Assembly: GCA_027486405.1 (NCBI GenBank) | Contig: JAIXPD010000047.1 | Coordinates: 105,644-169,643 of the forward strand | Direction of reading: 5' to 3' | Origin: Azospirillum sp. | Lineage (GTDB): Bacteria > Pseudomonadota > Alphaproteobacteria > Azospirillales > Azospirillaceae | Length of the DNA stretch: 64,000 bases | Shown: positions 55,159 to 64,000 of the stretch, piece by piece | Position numbering within the stretch: position 1 is the stretch's first letter | Layout: every line of letters begins with the position of its first letter | The notes under the pieces: generated by a model | Databases searched by the model: none | What the model was told of the DNA's origin: nothing | The model's input: only the letters and a program-made list of their open reading frames with translations | Program-made: the position numbers and the translations under genes

Positions 55159-55898
55159 CCGACTCACCAGCGCCCGGCCGTTCCTGGCCGCCGAACAGCC
55201 TGTCGGCGCAGGATCTGGCCGCGCTGCGCGCCATTCCGCTGTTTGCCAAGCTGTCGGACCGGGCCTTGGCCCTGCTGGCCGGGGCGGCGCAGGTGCGGGC
55301 GGTGGCGCGGGGGGCGACGCTGTTTGTCCAGGACGAACCGGCGGACCGTTTTTTCGTGCTGCTGGAGGGGTGGGTCAAGCTGTTCCGCCTGACCCGCGAG
55401 GGCGCGGAGGCGGTGGTGCACGTCATCGGCCCGGCGGAGAGCTTCGCCGAGGCCGCCATGTTCGCCGACGGCAAATTCCCGGTCTGCGCGGAGGCCGTGA
55501 CCGACGCGCGGGTGATGACGCTGACCGCCGACGGCTTCGCCCGCTGCCTGCGCGAGGATGACCGCATCGCCTTTGGCATGCTGGGGTCGCTGTCGCTGCG
55601 CCTGCGCCATCTGGTGACGCAGATCGAACAGTTGCAGGTTCAGCCCGCCCCCCAGCGCGTCGCCACCTTTCTGCTGCGCTTCTGCCCGGCGGGGGAGGGG
55701 GCGGCCAGCTTCGCCCTGCCGTTCGACAAGGCGCTGATCGCCCGCCGCCTGGGCATGCAGCCGGAAACCTTCTCCCGCGCGCTGGCGAAGCTGCGCCCGG
55801 TCGGGGTGGACAGCCAGGGCGGTGCCGTGACGGTGGCCGATCTGGCGGCGCTGCGCCGCTTCGTCGAGGCCGAGGGTGGCGAAACGGATGGTGGTTGA
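55155..55898 (+). CDS. Crp/Fnr-family regulator
   Basis: A 247-residue regulator: cyclic-nucleotide-type beta-barrel (LFVQDEPADRFFVLLEGWVK; GPAESFAEAAMFADGKFPV), dimer helix, then HTH KALIARRLGMQPETFSRALAKL. No N-terminal Fnr-type cysteine cluster is visible, so it is not an oxygen-sensing Fnr; a Dnr-like (NO/haem) or other role is possible. Coupled to YgjV. Confidence 0.8.
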   Translation: MTDSPAPGRSWPPNSLSAQDLAALRAIPLFAKLSDRALALLAGAAQVRAVARGATLFVQDEPADRFFVLLEGWVKLFRLTREGAEAVVHVIGPAESFAEAAMFADGKFPVCAEAVTDARVMTLTADGFARCLREDDRIAFGMLGSLSLRLRHLVTQIEQLQVQPAPQRVATFLLRFCPAGEGAASFALPFDKALIARRLGMQPETFSRALAKLRPVGVDSQGGAVTVADLAALRRFVEAEGGETDGG

Positions 55899-56045
55899 GC
55901 GCGGGCGGTTGATCGGCCCGCCGCTGTTCCGCTTTTGTCCGGACAAGGCCGGGGCGGTGGTTGACGGGGGTGGTGCCCGCGTGCGAGCTTGCACCCCTTC
56001 CATGGATGGGCGCCGACCGGCGTTCGGGTTCTGTTTGAGGACGCG

Positions 56046-56717
56046 ATGAGCGAGACGACGACAACGGTGACGACGGCGCAAGATCCCGTTCAGGATCTCG
56101 TGTCCTTCGCCGGGGACCGGCGTTTTGCCACCGTGATGGCCGATCCGCCGTGGCGGTTCGTGAACCGCACCGGCAAAATGGCCCCGGAGCACCGCCGCCT
56201 GTCGCGCTATGGAACCATGACCATCGCCGACATCTGCGCGCTGCCGGTGGCCGACATCGCCGCCCCCACCGCCCATCTCTATCTCTGGGTTCCCAACGCG
56301 CTGCTGCCGGAAGGCTTGCAGGTGATGAACGCCTGGGGGTTCGAGTACAAAACCAATCTGGTCTGGCACAAGATCCGCAAAGATGGCGGGTCGGACGGGC
56401 GCGGCGTCGGTTTCTACTTCCGCAACGTGACCGAACTGATCCTGTTCGGCGTGCGCGGCAAGAACGCCCGCACCCTGCCGCCGGGCCGCACCCAGGTCAA
56501 TTGCATCAGCACCCGCAAGCGCGAGCACAGCCGCAAGCCCGACGAACAGTATGAGCTGATCGAGGCGTGCAGCCCCGGCCCCTATCTGGAGATGTTCGCG
56601 CGCGGCGCGCGGCCCAACTGGTCGGTGTGGGGCAACCAGGCCGACGACGGCTATGAACCGACCTGGAAAACCTACGCCTACAATTCCGCCACCGACCGCG
56701 ACGCGGCGGCCAAGTAA
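56046..56717 (+). CDS. MT-A70 family adenine methyltransferase
   Basis: A 223-residue SAM-dependent N6-adenine methyltransferase. Catalytic DPPW in VMADPPWRF, then LYLWVPNALLPEGL and HSRKPDEQYELIEACSPGPYLEMFAR, all family hallmarks. No restriction gene lies beside it, so it is an orphan methylase, often phage-derived. Target sequence and role (DNA or RNA modification) unknown. Confidence 0.85.
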   Translation: MSETTTTVTTAQDPVQDLVSFAGDRRFATVMADPPWRFVNRTGKMAPEHRRLSRYGTMTIADICALPVADIAAPTAHLYLWVPNALLPEGLQVMNAWGFEYKTNLVWHKIRKDGGSDGRGVGFYFRNVTELILFGVRGKNARTLPPGRTQVNCISTRKREHSRKPDEQYELIEACSPGPYLEMFARGARPNWSVWGNQADDGYEPTWKTYAYNSATDRDAAAK

Positions 56718-56783
56718 CCCGCCGCGTCTTGTGCCGTGTCTTGCCGCGTGGGGCCATCGCCGTGGCGACGGCCCCGCGACCGC

Positions 56784-57410
56784 TCACAGCAGGCCGTAGC
56801 CTTCCAACTCCGTCCGCAACGCCTCGGCCCCGCCAACAAAGTGATGCGCGGTCATGCCGACGGCGCGGGCGGTTTCGATGTTGTCGGCGTTGTCGTCGAT
56901 GAACAGGCAGGATTTCGGATCGAGTCCGTAACGATCAAACAGGATGTGGTAGATTTTCGGGTCCGGTTTGATGACCTTTTCCACGCCGGACACGACGATG
57001 CCGTCGAAGCTGTTCAGGAAATCGAAGCGCTTCTGCGACAGGGCGAATTTGTCGGCGGAAAAATTGGTGATGGCGTAGACGGGAACCCCGCGCGCCTTCA
57101 GCGTGGCCAGGATCTCCGGTGTGCCGGGGATCGGGCCGGGAACCATCTGTTCCCATTGCTCGTCATAGGCGCGGATCAACTCGGCGCAATCCGGGTGTTC
57201 GGCGGCCAGCAGCGCCACCGCCTCCGCCCAGGGGCGGCCGCGATCCTGCTCCATGTTCCAGGCGGGGGAGCAGACGGCGGTGAGGAAATCCTCCATCAGA
57301 TCCTCATACCCGTCGAACAGGTCGCGGTAGAGGTGACGGGGATCCCATTCGATCAGCACCTGCCCAACGTCAAAGACGACGATGGAGGGCACAGTTTTCG
57401 TTCCGGTCAT
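56784..57410 (-). CDS. HAD-superfamily phosphatase (YihX-like)
   Basis: A 208-residue HAD subfamily IA hydrolase. Motif I is FDVGQVL (second Asp replaced by Gly, as in YihX-type enzymes), motif II AITNFS, motif III VIKPDP and motif IV FIDDNADNIETA. Substrate unknown; sugar phosphates are likely. It begins 13 bp after the DsbA-like gene ends, on the same strand. Confidence 0.8.
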   Translation of the reverse strand: MTGTKTVPSIVVFDVGQVLIEWDPRHLYRDLFDGYEDLMEDFLTAVCSPAWNMEQDRGRPWAEAVALLAAEHPDCAELIRAYDEQWEQMVPGPIPGTPEILATLKARGVPVYAITNFSADKFALSQKRFDFLNSFDGIVVSGVEKVIKPDPKIYHILFDRYGLDPKSCLFIDDNADNIETARAVGMTAHHFVGGAEALRTELEGYGLL

Positions 57411-57423
57411 GAAACGATCCCTC

Positions 57424-58194
57424 TCAGCTCTTGCTGCGGGTGGCGGCGACCAGACGCTTCATCTCGTCCAGCTTGATCGCACCAGGGATCAGTTCGGTGC
57501 CGAACACGAAACCGGGCGTGCCGTGGATGCCCAGCGTTTCGGCCAAGGCCAGATTGTCGTCGATGACCGCCTGGACCTCGCGGCTGCTCATGTCCTTTTT
57601 CAGCTTTTCGGTGTCCAGGCCAACCGATTTGGCCAGACGCAGGATGGTGTCTTCGTCGATCTGGCCGCGCTGGCCCATCAGGGCGTTGTGGAATTCCAGA
57701 TATTTGCCCTGCGCGCGCGCCGCCAGCGACGCCCGCGCGGCGACGACCGACGCCGGGCCGAGGATCGGCAGCTCCTTGAAGACGAAGCGCAGCTTGCCGT
57801 CGTCCTTGATGAGACGCTGGACGTCGGCCTGCACCGCCTTGCAATAGCCGCACTGGTAATCAAAGAACTCGACGACGGTGATGTCGCCCTGCGGGTTGCC
57901 CGCGACCGGGTCCGCCGGGTTGCGGGTCAGGGCCTGCTGATTGTCGACCAGCGCGCGCTTGGATCGTTCCGCTTCCGCAACCTTCTGCCGCTGTTGCAGG
58001 GATTCGACCGCTTGCAAAATGATTTCCGGGTTCTTCATCAGATAATCCCGGATCACCGTTTCGATGGCGGCGCGCTGGGCGTCGTCCACCGCCGCCGATT
58101 GGGCCTTGGCCGTCGCCGGGGTCAGAGCCGTGGCGGCGAGCGCAACAGCGGCGATGGGCAGGGCAAAAAGGGTGGAGCGGAACAACGACGGCAT
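57424..58194 (-). CDS. DsbA-family thiol:disulfide protein
   Basis: A 256-residue periplasmic thioredoxin-fold protein: signal peptide (about 1-30), N-terminal helical region (VIRDYLMKNPEIILQAVESL, as in ScsC/Com1-type proteins), active site FFDYQCGYCK and cis-Pro loop GIHGTPGFVFG. It likely oxidises or shuffles disulfides in exported proteins. Confidence 0.85.
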   Translation of the reverse strand: MPSLFRSTLFALPIAAVALAATALTPATAKAQSAAVDDAQRAAIETVIRDYLMKNPEIILQAVESLQQRQKVAEAERSKRALVDNQQALTRNPADPVAGNPQGDITVVEFFDYQCGYCKAVQADVQRLIKDDGKLRFVFKELPILGPASVVAARASLAARAQGKYLEFHNALMGQRGQIDEDTILRLAKSVGLDTEKLKKDMSSREVQAVIDDNLALAETLGIHGTPGFVFGTELIPGAIKLDEMKRLVAATRSKS

Positions 58195-58402
58195 GGTGGG
58201 CGGTCTCCCGAAACGACGGACGAAGACGAAAAGCGGCCCACACTGTACCGGCAATTGCGGCGGAACAAGGGCTATCAGCGCCGCTTCCCATCACGAATGC
58301 GGGAGGAGCGGCGCTGGTCCCAGTCTCAGTTCGCCGTGCTCAGTTCACCGTGCTCAGTTCACTGTGTTGACGGACACACTCGTGCCGGGTCACTGCGTCG
58401 GG

Positions 58403-59806
58403 TCAGGGTGCCCGCAGCAGCTCGCTGACCTTCAGCAAGGCGATCTCGTCGCCGTCGGCCTTGCCGATGGTCCGACCGGTGGAGTAGGGCAGGTTGTTGT
58501 CGTTGACGACCACGATGTGGTCGGCGTCGACGATGCCCACGCCCTCCGGCCCCAGATGGGGCATGACAAAGCGGTCGGACGCCTCGCCGATGCGCGCCTT
58601 GTGGTCGGGGTCGGCGATGTCGGTCAGGTCGATGTAGCCGATCTTGCGCACGAAACCGTCGGCGTCGGCCCCGGTGATGTCGATCTTGTAGATGCGCTTG
58701 AATTTGGCCGGTGCGTTGAAGCAGGTCGGCGTCACCGCGCCCTTGCAGGCTTGGGCGGCGCTGCCCTCGGTGCTGTCGTCGCGTTCGATCACCAGGGCGC
58801 TGCCCGCGTCGATCATCGCCAAATCGGCGACGACGTTGGCGTTGTCCTCCAACAAATATTTCCAGGAGCGGCCGGTGTAGGCGCGCTTTTCCACGTCGAA
58901 CTCCAGCACGCGGGTGTAGAGACGCCCGTCCTTGTTCTCAAAGCCCTTGGCGTCGGCGTTCCACAGCGGGCCTTCCAGGGCCGGGTAGAGGGTCTTGCCG
59001 TCCGGCGACACGCCCATCGGCTCAAACCCGCGCGAACGGCGGACCTCGAAGGACACCGCGCCGGGGATCGGCGGCAGGCCGTTGTTGCGGTAATGATCGG
59101 GCGAGCGGGCGGGCTTGCCGTCCACCACCGTCTCATGCACCGCCAGCACCACGCCGTCACGGTCCAGCTCCAGAATGTAGGGGCCGAACTCGTCGCCGAT
59201 GAACAGGCGGTCGTTCTGCACCACCAACGATTCGGGATCGAAATCCGCACCGGTCAGATAACGGCTGCTGGTGTTCTCGTTGACGATGGCGAAGGGAACC
59301 TTCTTGTTCGGATCGCGCAGGAACAGGGTGTGTTCGCGGGTCAGCGCGCCGCTGGCCCAATCGGCCTTCACGCGATGGACCATCAGCAGGGCGTCGACCG
59401 AATTGACCTTGGATCCGAACCCGTTGTCGGTCAGGGCCAGAAAGCTGTCCTTGCCCTGCGGCACGACGGCGGAAAAGCCCTGCACGGCCTGACCGGCGAC
59501 CGGCAGGCCGATCTCGGTCTGGCGCGGGGCCTTGGGATCGGCGGCGAAGGAGGTGGCGATCAGGCTGCCCACCGCCTCCACCCGCTTGCGGTCGGCGGCG
59601 GTGAATTTCCCGGCGGTGGCGAACAGCGGCCCGGCGTCCGCCGGGGCCTGCACCAGCGTGGCGGCGGGCAAGGCGGCGTGCCCGGCCAGCGTGGCGGGAA
59701 AGCGCGTGGCTTCGTCGGCTAGGGCGGGGGTGGCGACTGCGGCGGTGGCAAGCGCAAGGACCGCCGTGGCGCTGAGCGCGCCGGACAGGAAACGGGACAG
59801 GGTCAT
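58403..59806 (-). CDS. Exported phytase-like esterase family protein
   Basis: A 467-residue secreted protein of the 'esterase-like activity of phytase' family: signal peptide to about residue 31, then ALTDNGFGSK, FIGDEFGPYILELDRDG, SRGFEPMGVSPDGKTLYPAL and PEGVGIVDADHIVVVNDNN. It probably forms a beta-propeller. Substrate uncertain. Confidence 0.82.
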   Translation of the reverse strand: MTLSRFLSGALSATAVLALATAAVATPALADEATRFPATLAGHAALPAATLVQAPADAGPLFATAGKFTAADRKRVEAVGSLIATSFAADPKAPRQTEIGLPVAGQAVQGFSAVVPQGKDSFLALTDNGFGSKVNSVDALLMVHRVKADWASGALTREHTLFLRDPNKKVPFAIVNENTSSRYLTGADFDPESLVVQNDRLFIGDEFGPYILELDRDGVVLAVHETVVDGKPARSPDHYRNNGLPPIPGAVSFEVRRSRGFEPMGVSPDGKTLYPALEGPLWNADAKGFENKDGRLYTRVLEFDVEKRAYTGRSWKYLLEDNANVVADLAMIDAGSALVIERDDSTEGSAAQACKGAVTPTCFNAPAKFKRIYKIDITGADADGFVRKIGYIDLTDIADPDHKARIGEASDRFVMPHLGPEGVGIVDADHIVVVNDNNLPYSTGRTIGKADGDEIALLKVSELLRAP

Positions 59807-59951
59807 GGAACCGGCTTTCCGCAAGAAGGAAGGACACATCCAGGCGTGTGGAGGGGTGTTTCCAGCGGCATAGCAACGGCGTGTGACGCCCGTCGGTCGA
59901 ACCCATGACCGTTGCGTGACGCCCCGGTCCGGATGGATTGCGTCGGCCCGC

Positions 59952-61325
59952 TTATTTGGGTTTGTCGAGACCGCCCGTCTGCCCGCGAATGTCCTGGGCG
60001 CGCAGCCAGCCGGGCGACCCGGTGGGCAGCAGCTTTTCCGCCCGTTCGGCCTGGGCCTTGGCCATCGGCAGATCGCCGCGCGCCAGCGCCTCTTCCGCCG
60101 TGGCGTAGGCCAGCATGCCGGGGTTGTTCTTCATGCTCCAGGCCTGCGCCGTCAGCCGCCACAGGAAGGCCGACTGCCCTTGCGTCTTGGTGGCGATTTG
60201 CAGGTTCTTCAGGGCCTCGTCGGCCAGCTTGGGATCGCGCTGCTCCAACAGTGCGTGGGACAGCGAGACGCGGATGACGCCCGCCTCGGTCCCGGCCAAC
60301 TCCACCGCCTTGCGGTAGGGCGGAACGGCGTCGGCGGCCCGGCCGGTTTGCAGCAGGAGATCGCCCTTCATCTCGTGCAGATAGGGGTTCTTCGGATCCT
60401 CGGCGATCAGGCCATCGACCAGCGGCGCGGCCTGCTTGATGTCGCCCTGGCGGAAATAGGCGTAGGCGCGGCCATAGCGCGCAACCACGCTGCGGTCGTC
60501 GGCCTTGAAGCGGCGCAGCGTGCCCAGCGGATCGAGATAGGCCGACAGCTTGGCCTGGATGCGGCGGAAGTCCTCGTTCACGGTGGCGGGGGTGGGAACC
60601 TTGGTGAAGCGCGATTTTTCGATGAAGTTGCGCACCGCCTCGATGCGTTCGCGCGTCAGCGGGTGGGTCAGGCGGTATCCGGCGTCGCGGTCGTTCAACA
60701 GCGGCTCGCCCACCCCCAGCTTTTCCAGGAAGGTCAGCATGCCGACGGAGGACAGCCCGGCGTGCTCCATATAGGACAGCCCGGCCTGATCGGCCGACGC
60801 CTCCTGCGTGCGGGAAAAGGCCAGGAAGTTGCGTTCGGCCAGATGCTGGCCCAGCATGACGCCCGCGATGCCCGCGTTGCTGTTGCGCGCCGCCAGCCCG
60901 GCGGCGATGCCCAGCCCCATGCCGACCAGCGAGGACAGGAAGGCGTTTTCCATCGCGCCGGTCCCGCGCACCAGATGCCCGCCGGAGATGTGGCCGGTTT
61001 CATGCGCGATGACGCCCAGCAACTGGCCGACATCGTCGATGCTCAGCAACAACCCGGTGTGGAGGAAGATGTTCTGCCCTCCGGCGACGAAGGCGTTCAG
61101 CGTCGAATCCTTGCCCAGCAGGACGGTGACGGCCTCTGGATCGATGCCCGCCGCCTGGAAGATTGGCCGGGCCATCTTGCGGATGATATGGTCCGTCTCG
61201 GCGTCGCTGAGGATTTGCATCTCGGGCCGACGCTGCGCCTGTGCGGGTGGCGCTCCCCCCACCAGCGACACGACCAACACGGACATGATGGCGACGACCG
61301 AAACCAGCCTGCTGGGCTTGCGCAC
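59952..61325 (-). CDS. M48 periplasmic metalloprotease with TPR tail (BepA-like)
   Basis: About 457 residues: signal/membrane helix, zinc motif IAHETGHISGGH, third ligand Glu in SRTQEASADQAG, and a C-terminal tetratricopeptide region (for example YLHEMKGDLLLQTGRAADAV). BepA-type proteases check outer-membrane proteins and LptD assembly. GTG 61325 is chosen because longer starts would run into the divergent gene, with only 64 bp between them. Confidence 0.85.
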   Translation of the reverse strand: MRKPSRLVSVVAIMSVLVVSLVGGAPPAQAQRRPEMQILSDAETDHIIRKMARPIFQAAGIDPEAVTVLLGKDSTLNAFVAGGQNIFLHTGLLLSIDDVGQLLGVIAHETGHISGGHLVRGTGAMENAFLSSLVGMGLGIAAGLAARNSNAGIAGVMLGQHLAERNFLAFSRTQEASADQAGLSYMEHAGLSSVGMLTFLEKLGVGEPLLNDRDAGYRLTHPLTRERIEAVRNFIEKSRFTKVPTPATVNEDFRRIQAKLSAYLDPLGTLRRFKADDRSVVARYGRAYAYFRQGDIKQAAPLVDGLIAEDPKNPYLHEMKGDLLLQTGRAADAVPPYRKAVELAGTEAGVIRVSLSHALLEQRDPKLADEALKNLQIATKTQGQSAFLWRLTAQAWSMKNNPGMLAYATAEEALARGDLPMAKAQAERAEKLLPTGSPGWLRAQDIRGQTGGLDKPK

Positions 61326-61389
61326 CGTGACGACCTCCGGCTCTGATGAACGGGCCTCCGCGCGACCGGGCGCGGCGTCTTCCCTGCTG

Positions 61390-62700
61390 ATGTGGCACCG
61401 CGTGGGTGCGCTTGCCATAGCTGCATCACTGCTGACCGGCTGCGTCAACACCAAGTTCAAGACCGACGCCCTGGTGCAAAGTTTTGTCATCGCCGACGAA
61501 CCGCGCGCCGCCTCCATCGGGCGCGACGTTCTGAATCAGGGCGGACGGGCGGGCGACGCCGCCGTCGCCATGGCGCTGGCGATGACCGCAACGCTGCCCT
61601 CGCGCGTCGGTCTGGCCGGCGGCGGCGTCTGCGTGCTGTTCGACGCGACGAAGAAGGAAGCGCGCACGGTCGATTTCCTGCCGCGCCCGGCCGGACCGAA
61701 CGGCGTGGCCCTGCCAACCCTGCCGCGCGGTCTTTACGCCGTCCAGGCGCTGGCGGGCGTGCAGCGCTGGGAGCAGGTGATTTCCCCGGCGGAGCAACTC
61801 GCCCAATTCTCACCCGGCGTCAGCCGCGCCTTCACCCAGGATCTCGCCGCCTTCGGCAACCGCCTGTCGGCGGACTCGGAGACCCGCAAGCATTTCCTGC
61901 CCGGCGGGGCCGTTCCGGCGGTGGGGGCCGCGATCAACCAGCCGGAGCTGTCGGGGACCCTGTCGCTCCTGCGCCGCAACGGTGTCGGGTCCTTCTACAC
62001 CGGTCCGATGGCGGCGACGCTTGCCCAGGGCTTGGGCGTCGATCCGGCGGCCTTGCGCGCCTATCAGCCGCGCGTCACCGGCACGCGGTCGGTTCCGTTG
62101 GGGCTGGTGTCCCTGCATCTGGCCGACACCGATCTGCCCGAGTCGGGCGCGGCGCTGGTCCAGGCCTGGAACGCGGCGGCCGATCTGCCGCCCGCCCAGC
62201 GCGCCGCCCGCGTCGCCTCCGCCCTTGGCGCAACCGGGCAAGGGAGCACCGCCGCTGGGGCCAGCCTGATGGTGATCGACCGCGATGAAAACGGCGTGGC
62301 CTGCGCCCTGACCCAGGGCGCGCCCTTTGGCACCGGGCGGACGATTGCCGGGACCGGCGTGCTGGCCGCCCAGGGGGTGGAGCGCGGCGGCTTCGGCGCG
62401 CCCGCCCTGGTGGCCAACGCCATCGTCGGGCGCACCCTGTTCGCCGGAGTCGGGGTGGCCAACGGCGACGACGGCCCGGCGGCGGGTCCGCTGGCGCTGC
62501 TGACCGCTGCCTTGCCCGCCGCGCTGGACGGTCTCCAGGGCGACGCCATCCTGATGAGCCGTCCGGCCACCGCGCCGGGGCGGGTCAATCTGGTGGCCTG
62601 TCAGGTGTCCGTCGAAAACGGCATCCGCTATTGCCAGTCCGGCACGGATCCGCGCGGCAACGGTCTGGCCGTCGTCGTCGAATCCATCCGCGAGCGTTGA
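61390..62700 (+). CDS. Gamma-glutamyltransferase-like lipoprotein, probably inactive
   Basis: A 436-residue exported protein with lipobox LLTGC (Cys about residue 18). The N-terminal half follows the GGT pattern (GRDVLNQGGRAGDAAVAMAL, RVGLAGGGVCVLF). The position of the GGT autocatalytic Thr-Thr-His reads GASLMVIDRDENG, so the nucleophile is missing and the protein is shorter than active GGTs (about 580). Probably a pseudo-enzyme in the cell envelope. It stands divergent from the M48 protease gene and 25 bp upstream of an aminotransferase gene. Confidence 0.7.
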   Translation: MWHRVGALAIAASLLTGCVNTKFKTDALVQSFVIADEPRAASIGRDVLNQGGRAGDAAVAMALAMTATLPSRVGLAGGGVCVLFDATKKEARTVDFLPRPAGPNGVALPTLPRGLYAVQALAGVQRWEQVISPAEQLAQFSPGVSRAFTQDLAAFGNRLSADSETRKHFLPGGAVPAVGAAINQPELSGTLSLLRRNGVGSFYTGPMAATLAQGLGVDPAALRAYQPRVTGTRSVPLGLVSLHLADTDLPESGAALVQAWNAAADLPPAQRAARVASALGATGQGSTAAGASLMVIDRDENGVACALTQGAPFGTGRTIAGTGVLAAQGVERGGFGAPALVANAIVGRTLFAGVGVANGDDGPAAGPLALLTAALPAALDGLQGDAILMSRPATAPGRVNLVACQVSVENGIRYCQSGTDPRGNGLAVVVESIRER

Positions 62701-62725
62701 TCGGTTTTTGCAGAGACGAACGAGA

Positions 62726-63886
62726 ATGACGATTCCGCCGAAAGTGTCGAAACGGGGCGCGATCCCGCCCTTTTTCGTGATGGAAGTGATGCGCGCCGCC
62801 GCCGAACGCGAGGCCGCTGGCGGCGAGGTGCTGCACATGGAGGTCGGCCAGCCTTCCACCGGCGCGCCCAAGGCGGTGCTGGAGAAGGCCGCCGCGCTGA
62901 TGCAGGGCAGCGACCCGCTGGGCTACACCGGGGCGCTGGGCATTCCGCCGCTGCGCGCCGCCATCGCCCGCTGGTATCAGGACCGCTACGGCGTGGCCGT
63001 GCCCGAAAGCCGGGTGGTCGTCACCACCGGATCCTCCGGCGCGTTCCAGTTGGGTTTTCTCGCCGCCTTCGATCCGGGCGACCGGGTGGCGATGGCGTCC
63101 CCCAGCTATCCGGCCTACCGCCACACGCTGACCGCCGCCGGGGTGATCCCGGTGGAGCTGCCGACCGGGCCGGAGCACCGCTTCCAGCCCACCGTAGCGC
63201 TGCTGGACCAGTTGGACGAGCCGGTGCAGGGCCTGATCGTCGCCAGCCCGGCCAACCCGACCGGCACGATGCTGAGCCGGGAGGAGTTGACCGCCCTGTC
63301 GGATTGGTGCCAGGCCAACGGTGTCCGCATGGTGTCGGATGAGATTTACCACGGCCTGACCTATGGGACCGACGCGGTGACGGCGGCGGAGATCAACCCG
63401 CAGGCGCTGGTGGTCAACAGCTTCTCGAAGTATTTTTCGATGACTGGCTGGCGGTTGGGCTGGATGATCGTGCCGGACGACCTGATCCGTTCGGTCGAGT
63501 GTCTGGCGCAGAATCTCTTCATCTCCGCCCCCACCATCAGCCAGATCGCGGCGGTGGAGGCCTTCACCAGCACCGACGAGCTGGAGGGCCACATCGCCCG
63601 CTACGCCCGCAACCGCGCGTTGCTGCTGGAGGAACTGCCGAAGGCCGGATTCAGCAACTTCGCCCCGGCGGATGGGGCCTTCTACATCTACGCCGACATC
63701 TCCGCGATGACCGACGACAGCGAGGCGCTGGCCAAGCAAATCCTGGAGGAGACCGGGATCGCCTGCACGCCGGGCATCGATTTCGACTCGGCGCGCGGTC
63801 GGCGCTTCCTGCGCTTCAGCTTCGCCGGTTCGGAAGAGACCATCGCCGAAGCCGCCCGGCGCTTGATCGCGTGGAGCCAGCGTTAG
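62726..63886 (+). CDS. Class I/II pyridoxal-phosphate aminotransferase
   Basis: A 386-residue PLP enzyme: MEVGQPSTGAP at the N-terminus, ASPANPTGTML, PLP lysine in VNSFSKYFSMTGWRLGW and Arg in RFLRFSFAGSEE. Substrate unclear (aspartate or aromatic). The stop codon TAG lies within the start of the 104-bp dispersed repeat. Probably co-transcribed with the GGT-like gene. Confidence 0.85.
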   Translation: MTIPPKVSKRGAIPPFFVMEVMRAAAEREAAGGEVLHMEVGQPSTGAPKAVLEKAAALMQGSDPLGYTGALGIPPLRAAIARWYQDRYGVAVPESRVVVTTGSSGAFQLGFLAAFDPGDRVAMASPSYPAYRHTLTAAGVIPVELPTGPEHRFQPTVALLDQLDEPVQGLIVASPANPTGTMLSREELTALSDWCQANGVRMVSDEIYHGLTYGTDAVTAAEINPQALVVNSFSKYFSMTGWRLGWMIVPDDLIRSVECLAQNLFISAPTISQIAAVEAFTSTDELEGHIARYARNRALLLEELPKAGFSNFAPADGAFYIYADISAMTDDSEALAKQILEETGIACTPGIDFDSARGRRFLRFSFAGSEETIAEAARRLIAWSQR

Positions 63887-63986
63887 AGCAGATCGCGTTA
63901 AATCGGGATCGATTTGACGCGTGAAGATGCTCGATAAACAAAGGCATAGAGCGCCGTGGACTGTTTCATGTTTTGAGCACGGCGCT
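63883..63986 (+). repeat. 104-bp dispersed palindromic repeat, copy 2
   Basis: Matches copy 1 (19562-19665, inverted) with one mismatch. The TAG of the aminotransferase gene lies in its first bases, so insertion may have set the protein's end. The 3' stem AGCGCCGTG (63950-63958)/CACGGCGCT (63978-63986) could act as a transcription terminator. Confidence 0.8.
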
Positions 63987-64000
63987 TGTCTTATAGAATC

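Overview
The window is GC-rich chromosomal DNA of an alphaproteobacterium, most likely Rhodospirillales/Azospirillum-like. The assignment is inference from gene content: sdhCDAB order, a methyl-accepting chemotaxis receptor with a C-terminal PilZ domain (as in Azospirillum Tlp1), cytochrome c', DUF2783 and DUF4170 proteins, an XRE-S24 regulator of alphaproteobacterial type and a double cold-shock protein. No rRNA, tRNA or CRISPR array was found.

Layout. 0-4 kb: pspF-like activator, class A penicillin-binding protein, a small AT-richer ORF. 4-14 kb: a flavoprotein, then an aromatic catabolic region (flavin hydroxylase plus small DUF2783 partner, paaY, a PilZ chemoreceptor, a MarR regulator divergent from homogentisate dioxygenase, fumarylacetoacetase). 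The two catabolic promoters share a MarR-like palindrome lying between their -35 and -10 boxes. 14-18.4 kb: a conserved small gene and sdhCDAB, closed by three tandem terminator hairpins. 18.4-20.4 kb: class IV aminotransferase, a small ORF, an XRE-S24 repressor. 40-64 kb: ordinary chromosomal genes (GGDEF/EAL protein, cytochrome b561 and c', aspartate aminotransferase, PepSY protein, chemoreceptor, TonB receptor, YfiR-like protein, cold-shock protein, YgjV, Crp/Fnr regulator, MT-A70 methylase, HAD phosphatase, DsbA-like protein, phytase-like protein, M48 protease, a GGT-like lipoprotein and a second class I aminotransferase).

The centre (20.6-39.9 kb) is the interesting part: two phage-derived units, one inside the other. 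The outer unit is a short podovirus-like module (two small genes, a T7/BPP-1-type portal, a Bbp19-like protein, a scaffold-like protein) with no capsid, terminase, tail or integrase. Its portal gene is split by a 15.6-kb element bounded by a 13-bp direct repeat (22418-22430 and 37986-37998). Removing the element fuses the halves in frame into a 562-residue portal.

The inserted element carries a P4-type integrase, a small AT-richer cargo pair (DUF2335 membrane protein), a divergent XRE repressor switch with a 17-bp palindrome, MerR/AlpA-like HTH genes, replication genes, and then a co-directional head and packaging block: HK97 portal, protease-capsid fusion, connectors, HNH, TerS, TerL. It has no tail or lysis genes and ends 155 bp after terL. 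This is the gene content and order expected of a capsid-forming phage-inducible chromosomal island (cf-PICI), a satellite that builds and fills its own heads and borrows tails. Here it sits in the portal gene of another phage-derived locus, so excision would also restore that portal.

Three families of short non-coding insertion-like repeats are scattered through the window, mostly at gene 3' ends, two of them with recognisable target duplications.
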